Shown here: positions 20,894-31,799 of the stretch, piece after piece | Position numbering within the stretch: the first letter of the stretch is position 1 | Layout of the letters: each line of letters opens with the position of its first letter | Assembly (NCBI GenBank): GCA_013407085.1 | Contig: JACCGJ010010179.1 | Coordinates: 1-64,000, forward strand | Reading direction: 5' to 3' | Source: Atriophallophorus winterbourni | Lineage: Eukaryota > Platyhelminthes > Trematoda > Plagiorchiida > Microphallidae | DNA: 64,000 bases | Program-made: the position numbers and the translations under genes | The notes under the pieces: generated by a model | Told to the model about the DNA's origin: nothing | What the model saw: only the letters and a program-made list of their open reading frames with translations | The model's database searches: none

Positions 20894-21527
20894 GTAACTT
20901 TCTGAGTATTCTAAACATGTTCACCAACTCACGAACTAATTACATATTTTACAAATATCTCAAATGCTTTGATTTTGTACTTTGGGAATATTTCGACATG
21001 AAACGGCTTTTATGAATGGATGGCATTAAATTTGTTCGTTTGAAATAATTTTGAAATTTCTTGATTCCGAATTAACAGTTCTCGTGTCAACTTTATCTAC
21101 TGCCACAAATAGACAATGTTTGCTATTGAAGAGTTCCCTAAGGGAATAGACAGTCCTACGTTTAAGTGTCCATCGAAATACGACCCTTATTGACAGTTCC
21201 GATTAAAACGTTTTAATGAACGACGCAAATGCGTAAGATCTATTTGTTTGAAGCATGCGTGAGGAGAAATGTCGAGTAGATTTTAAGAGTTATACTGCTG
21301 TAAAGAAAGTGTCAATACAACCATTCGGGATAATACTCCTGTGATGGAAATGCATGAAAATGAGCGTTTATGTTCATGGACATGAGTTCAATCCTGTCTA
21401 CATGGGTTTGAGTTCATGTGATTGAACAGGTTCGTCATACCAACATTATCCAACAGTAGCAAGCAAGCGCAACATGTTTACCGTTCTTCTACTGTTTCAT
21501 ATGAATGCCGATCCTGATCCTACAGTC

Positions 21528-21568
21528 CCTACCGGATGAGTGAAAACAGTACGAAACCAGTCGTGAGG
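21528..21568 (+). ncRNA. Hammerhead ribozyme-like motif, family B, unit 1
   Basis: Layout: helix I 5' strand cctac (21528-21532), core CGGATGA (consensus CUGANGA with one change at position 4), helix II gtg/tac arms closed by an A-rich loop, GAAAC (21553-21557), and a two-pair stem III A-C/G-U with a CA loop. The cleavage triplet GTC is at 21560-21562 and the helix I 3' strand GTGAGG follows. Helix I pairs C-G, A-U, U-G, mismatch, C-G. A very short stem III is the known minimal or dimeric form. The core change makes this copy probably inactive. Confidence 0.65.
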
Positions 21569-21757
21569 CGCGTGCAATGGCAATGCATGCAAATGAATAT
21601 TTTGTTTCATGGTTATGGGTTTAGCCCCATTAAACGTGTTTGGACACATATGATTGAACAGGTTGGTCGTACCAACCTTATCCAACAGTGGCATACATGC
21701 GCTACTTGTTTACCATTCCTCCACTGATTCAAACGCATACGGATCCTGATCCTACTG

Positions 21758-21800
21758 TCCATACCTATTGAGTTCAAACAGTGCGAAACCTGTCGTGAAG
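21758..21800 (+). ncRNA. Hammerhead ribozyme-like motif, family B, unit 2 (decayed core)
   Basis: Same layout as unit 1: tccatac, then a CTATTGA core with two changes from CUGANGA, gttcaaacagtgc as helix II, GAAAC (21785-21789), CT, the GTC triplet (21792-21794) and GTGAAG. The GAAA and GUC parts are intact while the 5' core is lost. Confidence 0.55.
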
Positions 21801-21839
21801 TGCGTGTGATGAAAATGCATGCAAATGAACACCTGCATA

Positions 21840-22660
21840 TTATTTGCGTAAATCTTTATCCTTTCTATTAATGAGCGGATTTGTGTGAGCATTCAGCTTT
21901 GCCTACTGATAAGATTGCATTATGACTCTTTAGTTCGTATGGAATGGATACACTCACTGTCAACTAAACGAAATGTCATTCATATCCGAGGAATAACTCC
22001 ATGTATTCTAACCTGTTCATGTGAAATAAGTTGTTTATGGGGCTTTATATCAAACAACCATTTGTGTTTTTGGTAAATCACCGACAAGAATGCGAGAGTT
22101 TTGTAACTAGCTAAAGCGAAACCACTAAAACCAGTTGGGAAATAATGTGTTTTCTACTTTTTTCAGAGGATTTGTCTTCTAAATCGGTTGAGTTACACCA
22201 TATAACATGTTAGTTCACAAAGTAAAGCTGCTGCACGTTAAACAGTTATATTACAAAATCTAAAACCTCTGACTTCCTTTGAGCAAGCACATGTTACGAA
22301 ACGAGGCCGAATTCATAATCTTATCCAGTGATGTGTGCGGGTGTTATATCATGAGCTTTGGACGCAATTTAGACATGAACTCCTTGACTTTTTTGCTATC
22401 AGGATATCTAGATTCTGTCGCATTTACATACTTTTAATTTTTAACAAACACTGCATTACAAACAGCAAAGTGCGCCAAAACAGAATGAGTAAGTCAGATT
22501 CAATTCACCCTTGAAAACTTAGTTGGTGTATTTTATTTGTCTTAATTTCTCGAACTGAATTTACGATCCTTTGTGCAAATTATAACCAGGAAATTAGGAA
22601 TGAGATGCATCACATTCGTTGATTTCACGTCAACGTAATTATAGTAGAATTATGGATGAG
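21840..22660. other. Intergenic stretch, nothing recognised
   Basis: No coding or repeat signal that I can support. Confidence 0.4.
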
Positions 22661-22665
22661 TTACT

Positions 22666-23150
22666 TTGGTATGTCTGAGCTCATTCGCTGCTCAAAACAT
22701 TGCTCTGTTTGATAAAATCTATCACAGAGCATCAAAGATAGTTATGGGTGTTTTCAATGTTCCATACACCGAAAGATTGCGACGTCAGGGTCTATGTGAC
22801 TTTACCAAAAGGAGGATACGACACGATAATATTATGATCGATAGAATTGTGTCTACCGAATGACATCCACTAAAACACCTACTTGTTTTGTGTGATGAGA
22901 AAGTGACACACAGACATACATTATCCTTTTACGTACCAAGTTCCCGTATTGATTGTAGGCGGTTGTTTTTTTCTTTGGAGTTCCCTACCCCAATATGTTG
23001 TTGGCTCTCCTTGCCTGCGATGTTCAAGCGAAAATGGCCCTACACGTGCAAAAGAACATCGTTTGTGAGCCTTACATTTGATATTCGCCATTCCTTTTAT
23101 ACTATGATATTTTCACATTTTTCATTCATACCGTAATCCTTGTAAAGTAT
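22666..23150 (+). mobile_element. CR1-type LINE, 3' fragment
   Basis: The plus strand encodes NIALFDKIYHRASKIVMGVF and YTERLRRQGLCDFTKRRIR, the C-terminal end of a CR1-type reverse transcriptase. After a frame break, the 3' region shares ttccctaccccaa, ggctctccttgc and gaacatcgtt blocks with 5400-5640. It is a 5'-truncated relic of the same family as the fragment at 5120. Confidence 0.8.
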
Positions 23151-23227
23151 TAACTTTTTAACTATAAATCCTTGCATCCTTGAATACTTAAAAGAATAGA
23201 ATGGTTCACTGAACCTAATCTTACTGT

Positions 23228-23269
23228 CTCCATCTGATGACGGCAAACAGCCAGAAACCGTTAGTGGAG
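23228..23269 (+). ncRNA. Hammerhead ribozyme motif, family A, best-preserved fold
   Basis: The core CTGATGA (23234-23240) and GAAA (23254-23257) are intact. Helix I is a complete 6-bp duplex: ctccat at 23228-23233 against gtggag at 23264-23269, with one U-G wobble at the core. Helix II is GGC/GCC with an AAACA loop, flanked by a C-A mismatch. The site before helix I reads TTA instead of GTA, so the G16.2 partner in the 2-bp stem III is lost, which should weaken or abolish activity. The flank ggttcactgaacctaa upstream is shared with the 15.4-kb copy. Confidence 0.75.
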
Positions 23270-23279
23270 TGTAATTTGG

Positions 23280-24650
23280 GGGGATGTTAGCAAAACATTA
23301 CAATATAAAGATAGCTTTGGAATGTTCAGCAAGTCTGTAGCCTAATTTTGCGTACAACAGAAAACTATTTTTTCCTCCATAGATATGACGGAAGTTTCAG
23401 GGAGAGTTGCACTTCGCTGTTCGCCTAACAATTTTCTTGAGTGCATTGCATACTGCCAAAACTCTTAAAAATAATCCTTCAAAAATTATAATGAAAAATC
23501 TATGTATGATAGCTGAGTGAATTAATTAACTGCGCTTCGCCTCGGATAATCAGCGTTAAAGGCATGAATGAAGAAGTTTTTTCCATAAAAGTTACACGAG
23601 CTAAAATTCAGGAAATCACATGCGAGGGATGATTTCAGTTTATAAAGTAATTGGGGATGGCTAAGTGAACTAGATCATCAGATTACAAAATTATTTAATT
23701 ACAGTTCAAACAGAAAAAATCAATAGTTTCTGATTCAGCCAATACAATCCTAACATCAAACATTATTATTTGAATGTTTCCATTGGATAGCATTTTATAA
23801 ATGAAAAATGTGTTCATTAATGTACGAGAGTTTAAAATTTCGAAATTCTGTCCCGTTGCTTTCGTCTTTCCTGAATGAGATCAGGAATGTTAAACAGAAT
23901 GATTGCGCTTCAAAACGACATTCTTAAAAATTTGTTTTGGCTAAGATGCAGTTCAGTTGGTGAAGTAGAGCACCGTCATTCTACACCAAATACGATAAAT
24001 TATGTACTATCCAATGTAACCGTTTTTGGTTGGATGTCTATTATTTAATTTTTACCAGGGTTTATTTAGTTGATAAGGAATTTTCCGATTAGATGAAAGG
24101 GAAAATGATCTTATTCCCAAAGATCTACTGTATGGTGAGTTGAAATCTGGAAGTCGACAATTGGACAGACGGCACTTGTGGCACAAGGATGTTTGCAAAC
24201 GAAATATAAAAGATCTTGACATTGACTCTTAGGCTTTGGAAGAAGTTGATGTTGACCGCTAACTTTGAAGGAGCAGAGAAAGTGGCGTTCGTTCTCGTTT
24301 GCTGATCGTAGATCATGCCATCATCGTGCCACTGAGACTGATCGACCGAGTGCTGTATATCGCTATGAGCGTCGTGGAAGAGATTATTCATCCAGATTCG
24401 GACTGCGTAGTCATTGAATCTACGTGAAAGCATCATGCGCTTGCGCTAACAAACGTGTAGGACTTCCTGTCGGTAATCTTAATAATTATATAACTGTCAA
24501 ACATTTAATGAATCAAAAGTCTTACCTCGGTGATGACAAGGCTGATTCCGCATCGTTAACACATTCCGTATCTAGAAACTAAATATTTTCTTAGGTAGAT
24601 TGGAATATGTTTATGACCAGAGGTGGTGGGTTGATTACTAATTCGTTATG
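23280..24650. other. AT-rich intergenic stretch, no recognised gene
   Basis: A minus-strand frame at 24125-24436 (103 codons) is the longest here but resembles no family I recognise. Confidence 0.4.
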
Positions 24651-24671
24651 TTCCCTGTCCTGACAATAACC

Positions 24672-24715
24672 TTTGTTCTATCGAAGCTTCTGTGTCAGAA
24701 TTTAATCGTTACCCA
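24672..24715 (+). ncRNA. Hammerhead-like motif, family C, decayed copy
   Basis: Plus-strand tttgttCTATCGAAGCTTCTGTGTCAG (shown only as key parts) aligns with family C: the helix II arm agcttctg, TGT loop and cagaa are kept, followed by cgttacccaaaac. The core changed to CTATCGA and the GAAAC became TTAATC, so it is inactive. Confidence 0.5.
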
Positions 24716-25575
24716 AAACAAGCTCTAATCTATTGCACTCAAATCTCTTTGTATTTATAGGAGTGATGTCAAGCAACCCTCTAGGTGTATATCTATGTTG
24801 TGGTTTTAAAATATCGTAAATCCACTGCAACGGGTTATTTGTTGACAGGATATTTTGATGCTCTTTACTATTAGTCACATTCGAATGAGTTATATCTAGA
24901 CCAAAATATTTAAAATGCCGCGAAAATCCATTTAGCATATGCGCCATCGTAAAATTCAAATCGCTTCAATATTCACTATAACGAATTCAGTTAAATGAGT
25001 AAATGATTCCATCAAACTATCCAAATCTTGAAAGGTTACTTATAATTGAGATTAGGGTATTCCAGCTTTAATAATGAGAATGTTCAGAAAATTCAAAACC
25101 TAAACGTTAAGTTTCCATGCATACTAACATAAGAGTGCACTTCAAATAATCTTTCGATCTTGCTCCTTGGTGGGGAGTCAAATGAAAATGTCCAAAACTG
25201 CGAGCATGACCACAAAATTAACAAGCTGGAATACTTAATTAGCAGCCGCCATTCGGCATCAATTTAAAACATACACACACACAACGTTAAACAGAAATTG
25301 TTCGTTTTAGCAACCCGAAATTAAAAAAGTCAAATCGTATATGGAACGAAATACAATCTTGTCAAGTGCCAAATGAATATATTCAGGGAGTGATTTTTGC
25401 AAACTCTTATTTATAGTGGCTTCAAATTCATTAATTTTAATCCAAAGGAAACAATGAATATATTGCACACACCGCGGTTCGTTGTACCTATCCTATTTGA
25501 CAGCGGGTCAAAATCTATCTTCGGAACAAGTGTTTTTGCATTATAAACAAAAATACTTATTTACATGCAATTTTA

Positions 25576-25605
25576 TCGTGCTGTTTGCACTCATCAGGTA
25601 GGGAC
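25576..25605 (-). ncRNA. Hammerhead motif, family B, 3'-truncated
   Basis: The minus strand reads gtccctac, CTGATGA (25597-25591), G-TGC-aaaca-GCAC, then breaks off as GATAAAA. Core and helix II are perfect (GTGC/GCAC), and the 3' half with GAAAC and the cleavage site is lost. It is useful as evidence for the ancestral family-B core. Confidence 0.6.
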
Positions 25606-25935
25606 AGCGGAGAAATTGTGAATAAGATTGGATTATCCACCATAACAAGCTCAATTTGTTCTTATATTTCCGCGCGATTGGTTTCTAACATCGATTTGCA
25701 ATTGTGACTCATTTATGTTTTCTTGTAGTAATTCACTGAGCACAGTGGAATGGGTGGGGTTCAGGAAGCACGAGGTGATGTGGATAACCGGGTGGACGCT
25801 TTTATCTCTCAAACATTCATCAGTGCCTAAAACATGATGAAGTAGAAGAAGAAAATGGCATTATTCATGTGCACCCATTTTCAGCAATTCAACGACAAAA
25901 AATATTTTTCTAAAAACGTTGCGGAAACAATGTTC

Positions 25936-26268
25936 GGGTAAGGATTTGATGACGAAATTCACACTGACAGTCGCGTCCTTAGATCAGGAATAACTTTCGA
26001 TTGAACAACCAAATAGTTGGCAATGTAACGAAGGGAAGAATTCTTAAATTTTTCAGTTCTCGGATAAGGGAGGATATATTGGCTTCGAGTAGATGAAAAC
26101 GAATTGCAAGCCATGAGGATCTTATGCAGTGGGTGTGCATTGTCGGAAGAAATGACTCAAATCAATCTGCCACATTCACGGATGTCTCGTTCGACGATCA
26201 TATTTCGAATTTACTCGGTAGAGGTATAGATCAGTCGTACAATAACAGTAATGCCTTTTTGATCACGG
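25936..26268 (+). repeat. 334-bp dispersed repeat E, copy 2
   Basis: Second copy of 17832-18165, same orientation. Shared blocks include aactttcgattgaacaacca, ctcggataagggaggatata and gcagtgggtgtgcattgtcg. Confidence 0.65.
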
Positions 26269-26719
26269 AAATCTTTTCAAGTAGATAGGAAAATATTATA
26301 GGGGATTCATAAAGTAAGTGAGTACAATGTCGATAAAAACAAAATGTCTTATTAAAACAGGGGGGCGAAGAAGGAACGCAGGTGAAGCACATAGAAAGAT
26401 AGCCTGCAAACGTTCAATAACTGTGCAGCCACCTGATCACACCATTTGAAGCTTTGTGACACCGTAACACCAGGATACCTGAAGCAAGTGCTACTGCTGA
26501 ACTCAGAACCATTTTAAGAAACAGAAGGAATTACTTGAAGTTGGATTGGATATAACTGACCAACCAAGTTAAAGAAGATTACCTCTTTACATTTTTCAAG
26601 ATCTAACGATAAGATGAATGAGAGATGACCACTGATCAATGGTATTGATAGTTTATTCTGATACTGGAGGTGCAGCTCGTCTATGGTCGTCAAAAACAAC
26701 GGCAGCTTCATCAGCGTAA

Positions 26720-27085
26720 GTGATTGAAATTGGAACGAAAACGCGGAAGATCAGAAGTGTAAACATAGACAACTTTACCCCAGGTTTTCTTCGTGCATGT
26801 TATGAAGAGCTTTCAAACAGTCTAGCTGAGTTTTTCATTCGGAGTCATCGCGTCGATTTCGTATCGTCAGCATGGAAAGCTCGTGTGATAACACAAATCT
26901 ACAAGATTGGCTGTCGTTCCAGCATATCAAATTATAGACCTCTTAGGCTGCTCCCCAGAATGTCGAAAATTATGAAGAGCATCCTAACTGAGTTGCAACA
27001 AAAGGCCTTTAATCAGTAGAGCAATATGGTTTTAGCCCGAAAAGATCTCGTCTGCCAAATTTGCTCATCACTCCGCATAGTGCTC
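26720..27085 (+). mobile_element. CR1-type LINE, N-terminal reverse-transcriptase fragment
   Basis: The plus strand encodes WKARVITQIYKIGCRSSISN then YRPLRLLPRMSKIMKSIL, which is RT block 1-2 of non-LTR elements (W-K-x-A-x-I-x-P-I-Y-K, S-N-Y-R-P-I-S-L-L-P-x-x-S-K-I). After a frameshift near 27020, EQYGFSPKRSRLPNLL continues the same protein (block 2a, Q-Y-G-F-x-x-x-R-S). The catalytic FADD block is not nearby. Dead relic. Confidence 0.85.
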
Positions 27086-27109
27086 TTACTCACGTCGTTT
27101 GAAGAGGTA

Positions 27110-30100
27110 TGCGCAATATAGTGTGATCATTGGTATTTTGAACAACTAACGTTCATGCAATGAAGTAAATAAGAGAATAATCATCAGTCAATATTAAATG
27201 AATCAAATTCGCGTAATGATGCTAATTGACTCCTCATTCCAATAAGCAAACTATAATTCTCGTTTAACTTCGCCTTGATCGCGTGTGTGCTTTCTGCTGT
27301 TCGCTTCCATCAGTTATGATCAGCAATCGCGAACAGCGATAAGAAATTTTCATTACACAAGCAACTACTCAATCTATATACTCTTTCTTGCTTCAGAATA
27401 TCGAGATGCTGCAAATAAGACTTAAATACGAACAGTAAATACTTAAATAGATAAGTAGCTTCACGAAATATACACAATTGCCTCGCTGATAAAAATAATC
27501 TCTAAAGTTTGACAATGCATACATTAGGCCGGGCTGATCTACTGTTTTCATATTACAATGCGGTAAAGATGATACGAATTTAGTCACAGCGCAAGGCTAC
27601 GGTGGTAAATAGTTTTGACCGCGCAAAATAGAAGCTAGTTAAAAAAGAAAACGTTTTTTGATATACAAATATCTCCTTTCAAGAAACTATTACTCAAGTA
27701 CTTCACTTAAAAGAAACGTTATCATTGCTGTGCGCCATATAAAAACGAAAGTTTCATCAAAGTCATGCAAACTGTAGTCTCGGCTTTGCAACAAAACTTA
27801 GGCTGAATGAGACTTTGTATTAAGTCATAAAATAAAGGATAAAATCAGTATTAATATACAATATATTAATGTTTAATAAATATATGTTAATGAATGGTGT
27901 TCTAAATCTTGCAGCTCAACATATTTTTGTGTTTACAGTATAAATGTGCTTTTAGATTCGCAATATGTTGAAGGATTGCATGATGAATAAAATAACTTGC
28001 AACTACAGGACTTTCTTTACGTATGCAACAAAGATGCATCGGGCATCAGTTTCTAGACTTGCAGCGCTTTCTCGACCTTCAGCCTTATTGCATTTATTGA
28101 CTTTCCTTAACTTATTAGCAATCTGTGAATATCCGTGACGGGCAACATTTTTCACATCAGATATTTTATCATCAAGTATTTAGAGAAGTTTTGGTAAACA
28201 AGTTGATTGACATCCACCAGCTTCATAGCTAAAGTTAGATCAAACACAGCAATGCCAGCTTCTGTTCCTGAATAGGTTGAATTACAAAAGTCTCAAAGTA
28301 CTGATTATATGACTCGACATTAATATGCAACCTATGCGGGAGCACTAAATCGATTATTCTTCAATCGAATGAAGTTCCGGATCCAAATTTTCTTAATCCG
28401 TACGGAATAACAGTTTTAACTGTCTGTTTTGCACACTTATGAACGACTTATTGACCACCACTATTTGAGCAGATTGAATTGTGCTGCGGGTCGGTTGTTT
28501 TTTGTACAAAACCGAAACGAAAGTTAGAAAACTGTGGTCCCTTATTCAAATTCAAGACTGAGATCTTTCTAGATTTGTTCGGTTGAATATACCCCTACCA
28601 GAGCGAAATTATAAAAGAAGATTCGAAGAAATATAGAGGAATAAATTCTTTGACATATCAGTCAATTGGAGTGTTTTCACAGAATTTCAGACTCCACAAT
28701 ATTAGCTACATCTAACTATATAATGTAAAATAGGTTTGTACTGGTTTTACCCTTTCCCATTCGCTTAAAATTGTTCCAGTGCTTGATCGAATTTGCGCGA
28801 TATATCTCTACATCACTTTATTTTAGATTAACTTCGATTGATTAGGTACAGCTTATATAAATGGTTGCCTCACCAATAAAGAATTAAGATTGTATGGTGA
28901 AAACAAGCAATTGCTTTGTACATACCATTGGATGACAACTATAAAATTACATAGGATTAAATCAAAATTCCACTGAGGTGTTTGCTTTATGTGGGTTCAT
29001 ATGGGGTTGATATAAGTTTCCGATTGTGGATTGCACTTTGATATAAGCATCAAGTTTTGATTATACGTGTTCAGACAAAAATGTCTTATTGTTATGTTGT
29101 AATGGGCAGCTGTGAAAATATTAAAATAAATGGCATAAATAAAATTTTACTCAAAAATGATATTAATGGTTTTCTGAGAATAGTTCGATTTTGGAGGCCA
29201 ATAAGAACCAAAACAGCGAAATTGATCTCTCTTTCGTGCCATTGGTATTAACTTATAGGCTTATAGTATTTTCTTAATTGAGTTTAGTTTTTTTAAATTA
29301 TGCTTCGAATTTCTCGACGAATTCAACTATTTGTTTTTCTGTCTAAGTATTCGTATTCCCCTAAGGATTCACTGACAGCCGACGTTTGCTAACACATTTG
29401 GATGGTGCTAAGTCCCATGGTCCCAGTTGGAACGAGAATGAGCTAGAATCGACAAAATATCAAGAACCAGTGGGATAAGTCACGCTAAATAATATCATTA
29501 TTTTATTTTCCTGCATTGAGGATCAAAACATGATTTACGAGATTCATAACAATAGGTTAAAATTTCCAGCAGCTTACCTACTATGCAATTATAAACTGCA
29601 ATTAAACGCGTTACATTTTGGTCGCATAAGCCTGGTAACCGGAAAATACACTAATTCGAATCGGTGTGAAATAACTTCCTTACAAATTAACACGAGGGTT
29701 GAAAACTGGATCACGAAGTGGTTTCAAATAAGGCAGTGTTTCAAAGCCCGCCTTGTTTGATCTTTAATCAAGTATTTCAAAGATTCGGTGGTATATTCTC
29801 AATTCCTGAAGTTGATTATGGCGAGTATCCTGAAAACTGTACTGAAGTTCAAGTATTGGAAATGCGAGCAAAAACGCACGCAATCTTTGTGCGTATTGTC
29901 CTATCACTAAATGTTTGATCGCAGCATGACAGTTTGTTTGACTTATTGATGTTATTTTGTATTTAACTCTGGAAATGTGTCAAATAATATTAGGCATTCG
30001 TTCGAACAAATTCCAAACGATGACCGTTTACAAACAAGTATCTCAGAAAGTATAATAAAGCCAATGACACATTATAGATTTCGAAAAATATACCATTCGA

Positions 30101-31300
30101 CTTATAAAAAACACACACAAGCTGTTGACCACAATTTTCTATTACAAACAGCTTCAATAGGATTAGCTTCAGCGGTATTCCAGTGAAGAATCGGTATTCA
30201 TCCTGTATGGCTGACATATTTGTATTTGCTTCGCAAGTCTTGAAACAAAGTTCAAGTCGACAAAACTGAAATAGTGAATATATTGTTATACACTGTACCA
30301 TTCTGAAGATTTGGAAACATGAAAAACGAGCAATATTTAAAGGATTCCGTAAATTCATCATGCTATATCACAAATATATCAAGGTGATTCCATGCTTGTG
30401 AAGCATGTTTGATTAACATGACATTCGTTACCGATCTTCTTGAGGATATTCTTTATAACCTATCACTTAATTGATGATATCTTTTTGTACAAAACTTTGC
30501 AGAACTATATTGTTTTACGACAATGTCGATCACTCCAAGATTTGGTTTTCCACGTGACGAACTTGCTCATGGATATTTTGCCAAGATATTGAATTTTCAA
30601 TTCACCAGTTAAACAGTCCGTGCCATCTTATATGACTCATTTCGAAAATTGCTATACCTCTTGTACACCAATAATTGAGATACAACTTTTTGCATGTATG
30701 AACTAATTTAATTTTTCTTATTACTGTAATATGATTAAGATCAAAGATACCGAAACCATTGAATTATCACCAGCCATATTGTAGAAATATGAAAATCACT
30801 AGCAAGATTGCCAAGAATAAACTCTCGGATGATATGTAGAACACCACCCTTCTGCACAAAACAAGTGCAGGAAGCACCAGAATGCCAGAAGACAACCATC
30901 GCGAACAACCGGCGAAATTATAGAAGAACGGTTCAAGCGATGAACAACTTGGAAACAGGAGCAGATGAAGAAATTCATCAGCTATTCATTACTTTCTCTC
31001 AAAAGTTCTAGAAATGGCGATAGCTCGAACGAAACCAGCTGGCACGAAATCGCCTGACAAATAAGATCGAATTGACAATAATAAAGAATGTACACTTCCA
31101 GAGGACCTAATGTTCATTTGTCTATAATTTGCTGTAATACAAGCCTACTCAGTTTATAATGTTACAAGACAGTATGTTCAAACGGTTTTGATATTATTTA
31201 AAATGAAACAGAAATATTTTGAAAAACTGAAAAGATCCTCAATCGTAATTGAAAAATATAAGTTGAGTGGAAACTATTTCACTGAGAAGCACAGATCATT
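27110..31300. other. AT-rich intergenic stretch, no recognised gene
   Basis: About 4.2 kb of very AT-rich sequence in which I recognise nothing. Frames such as 30808-31011 are short and unlike known families. Confidence 0.4.
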
Positions 31301-31444
31301 GATTATTAAAAGCTTCTTGAGCGCTTGGCCGGAAATCAATCCGTATTTCTAAAATTGAACTTCGATGTCCGTAAAGTGAGTTCAACATCAAAATTTGTTT
31401 ATTACTTTTACACTGTTTCACGGCTAATTGAATTTGAACTTTAT

Positions 31445-31490
31445 TGTGTCCACCCGATGACGGCAAACAGCCAGAAACGGACTGTGACCT
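31445..31490 (+). ncRNA. Hammerhead motif, family A, decayed copy
   Basis: Plus strand: gtccac, core CCGATGA (31454-31460, position 4 changed), GGC-aaaca-GCC, GAAAC (31474-31478), then ggactgtgacc. Helix II and GAAA are intact; the cleavage site is not. The upstream gagcgcttggcc block at about 31320 also occurs at 15586-15597. Confidence 0.55.
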
Positions 31491-31576
31491 GTGTGCATGT
31501 GAATGTGAGTATCACAATACAATAACCTTAATAATGAAAAGAAGTTTTGCAATGAAACGGTTCGAACCGATTTCTG

Positions 31577-31615
31577 GTACGTTTCGCTTCTGAGACAAAA
31601 GCTTCGTAATACCAA
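31577..31615 (-). ncRNA. Hammerhead-like motif, family C, minus-strand copy
   Basis: Minus strand: tttggt, ATTACGA core (changed), agcttttg-tct-cagaagc helix II, GAAAC (31585-31581), gtacc. It faces the plus-strand copy 130 bases away. Confidence 0.5.
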
Positions 31616-31741
31616 AGGTGACAGTATAAACATAGTTCAAGTTTAAATTGCCTTTGCTTGATTAATCGTAATTTGCTTAGATTAACCAGATTCGTCAGTT
31701 AACGGCAATTTGAACCCGTAGCACGTTCTTACTGGCACACT

Positions 31742-31782
31742 TGTTCCGACGAATCTTCTGTGTCAGGAGAGAAACGTTATTG
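31742..31782 (+). ncRNA. Hammerhead-like motif, family C, plus-strand copy
   Basis: Core CCGACGA (31746-31752), helix II tcttctg/caggaga with 7 pairs including one U-G wobble and a TGT loop, GAAAC (31771-31775), gtta. Only position 4 of the core departs from CUGANGA. The GGAGA arm still pairs with TCTTC, through the wobble. Confidence 0.55.
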
Positions 31783-31799
31783 CTTTACTCGTTTCATTG

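Larger units (their letters stand above)
21341..21840 (+). repeat. Tandem repeat of about 232-bp family-B units, each with one hammerhead-like motif
   Basis: Two full units (21341-21571 and 21572-21805) and the start of a third lie head to tail. Each begins at gtgatgg/gcaatgg with an atgcatg block and carries gattgaacaggttsgtc, accttatccaacagt-type sequence and a gatcctgatccta block. Each ends with the hammerhead-like motif. Tandem head-to-tail hammerhead units of a few hundred bases are typical of Penelope-type terminal repeats and retrozymes. Confidence 0.8.

Noticed and set aside
24125..24436. 103-codon minus-strand frame as a gene
   Set aside because: No family signature, no splice or start context, and it lies between transposon remnants.
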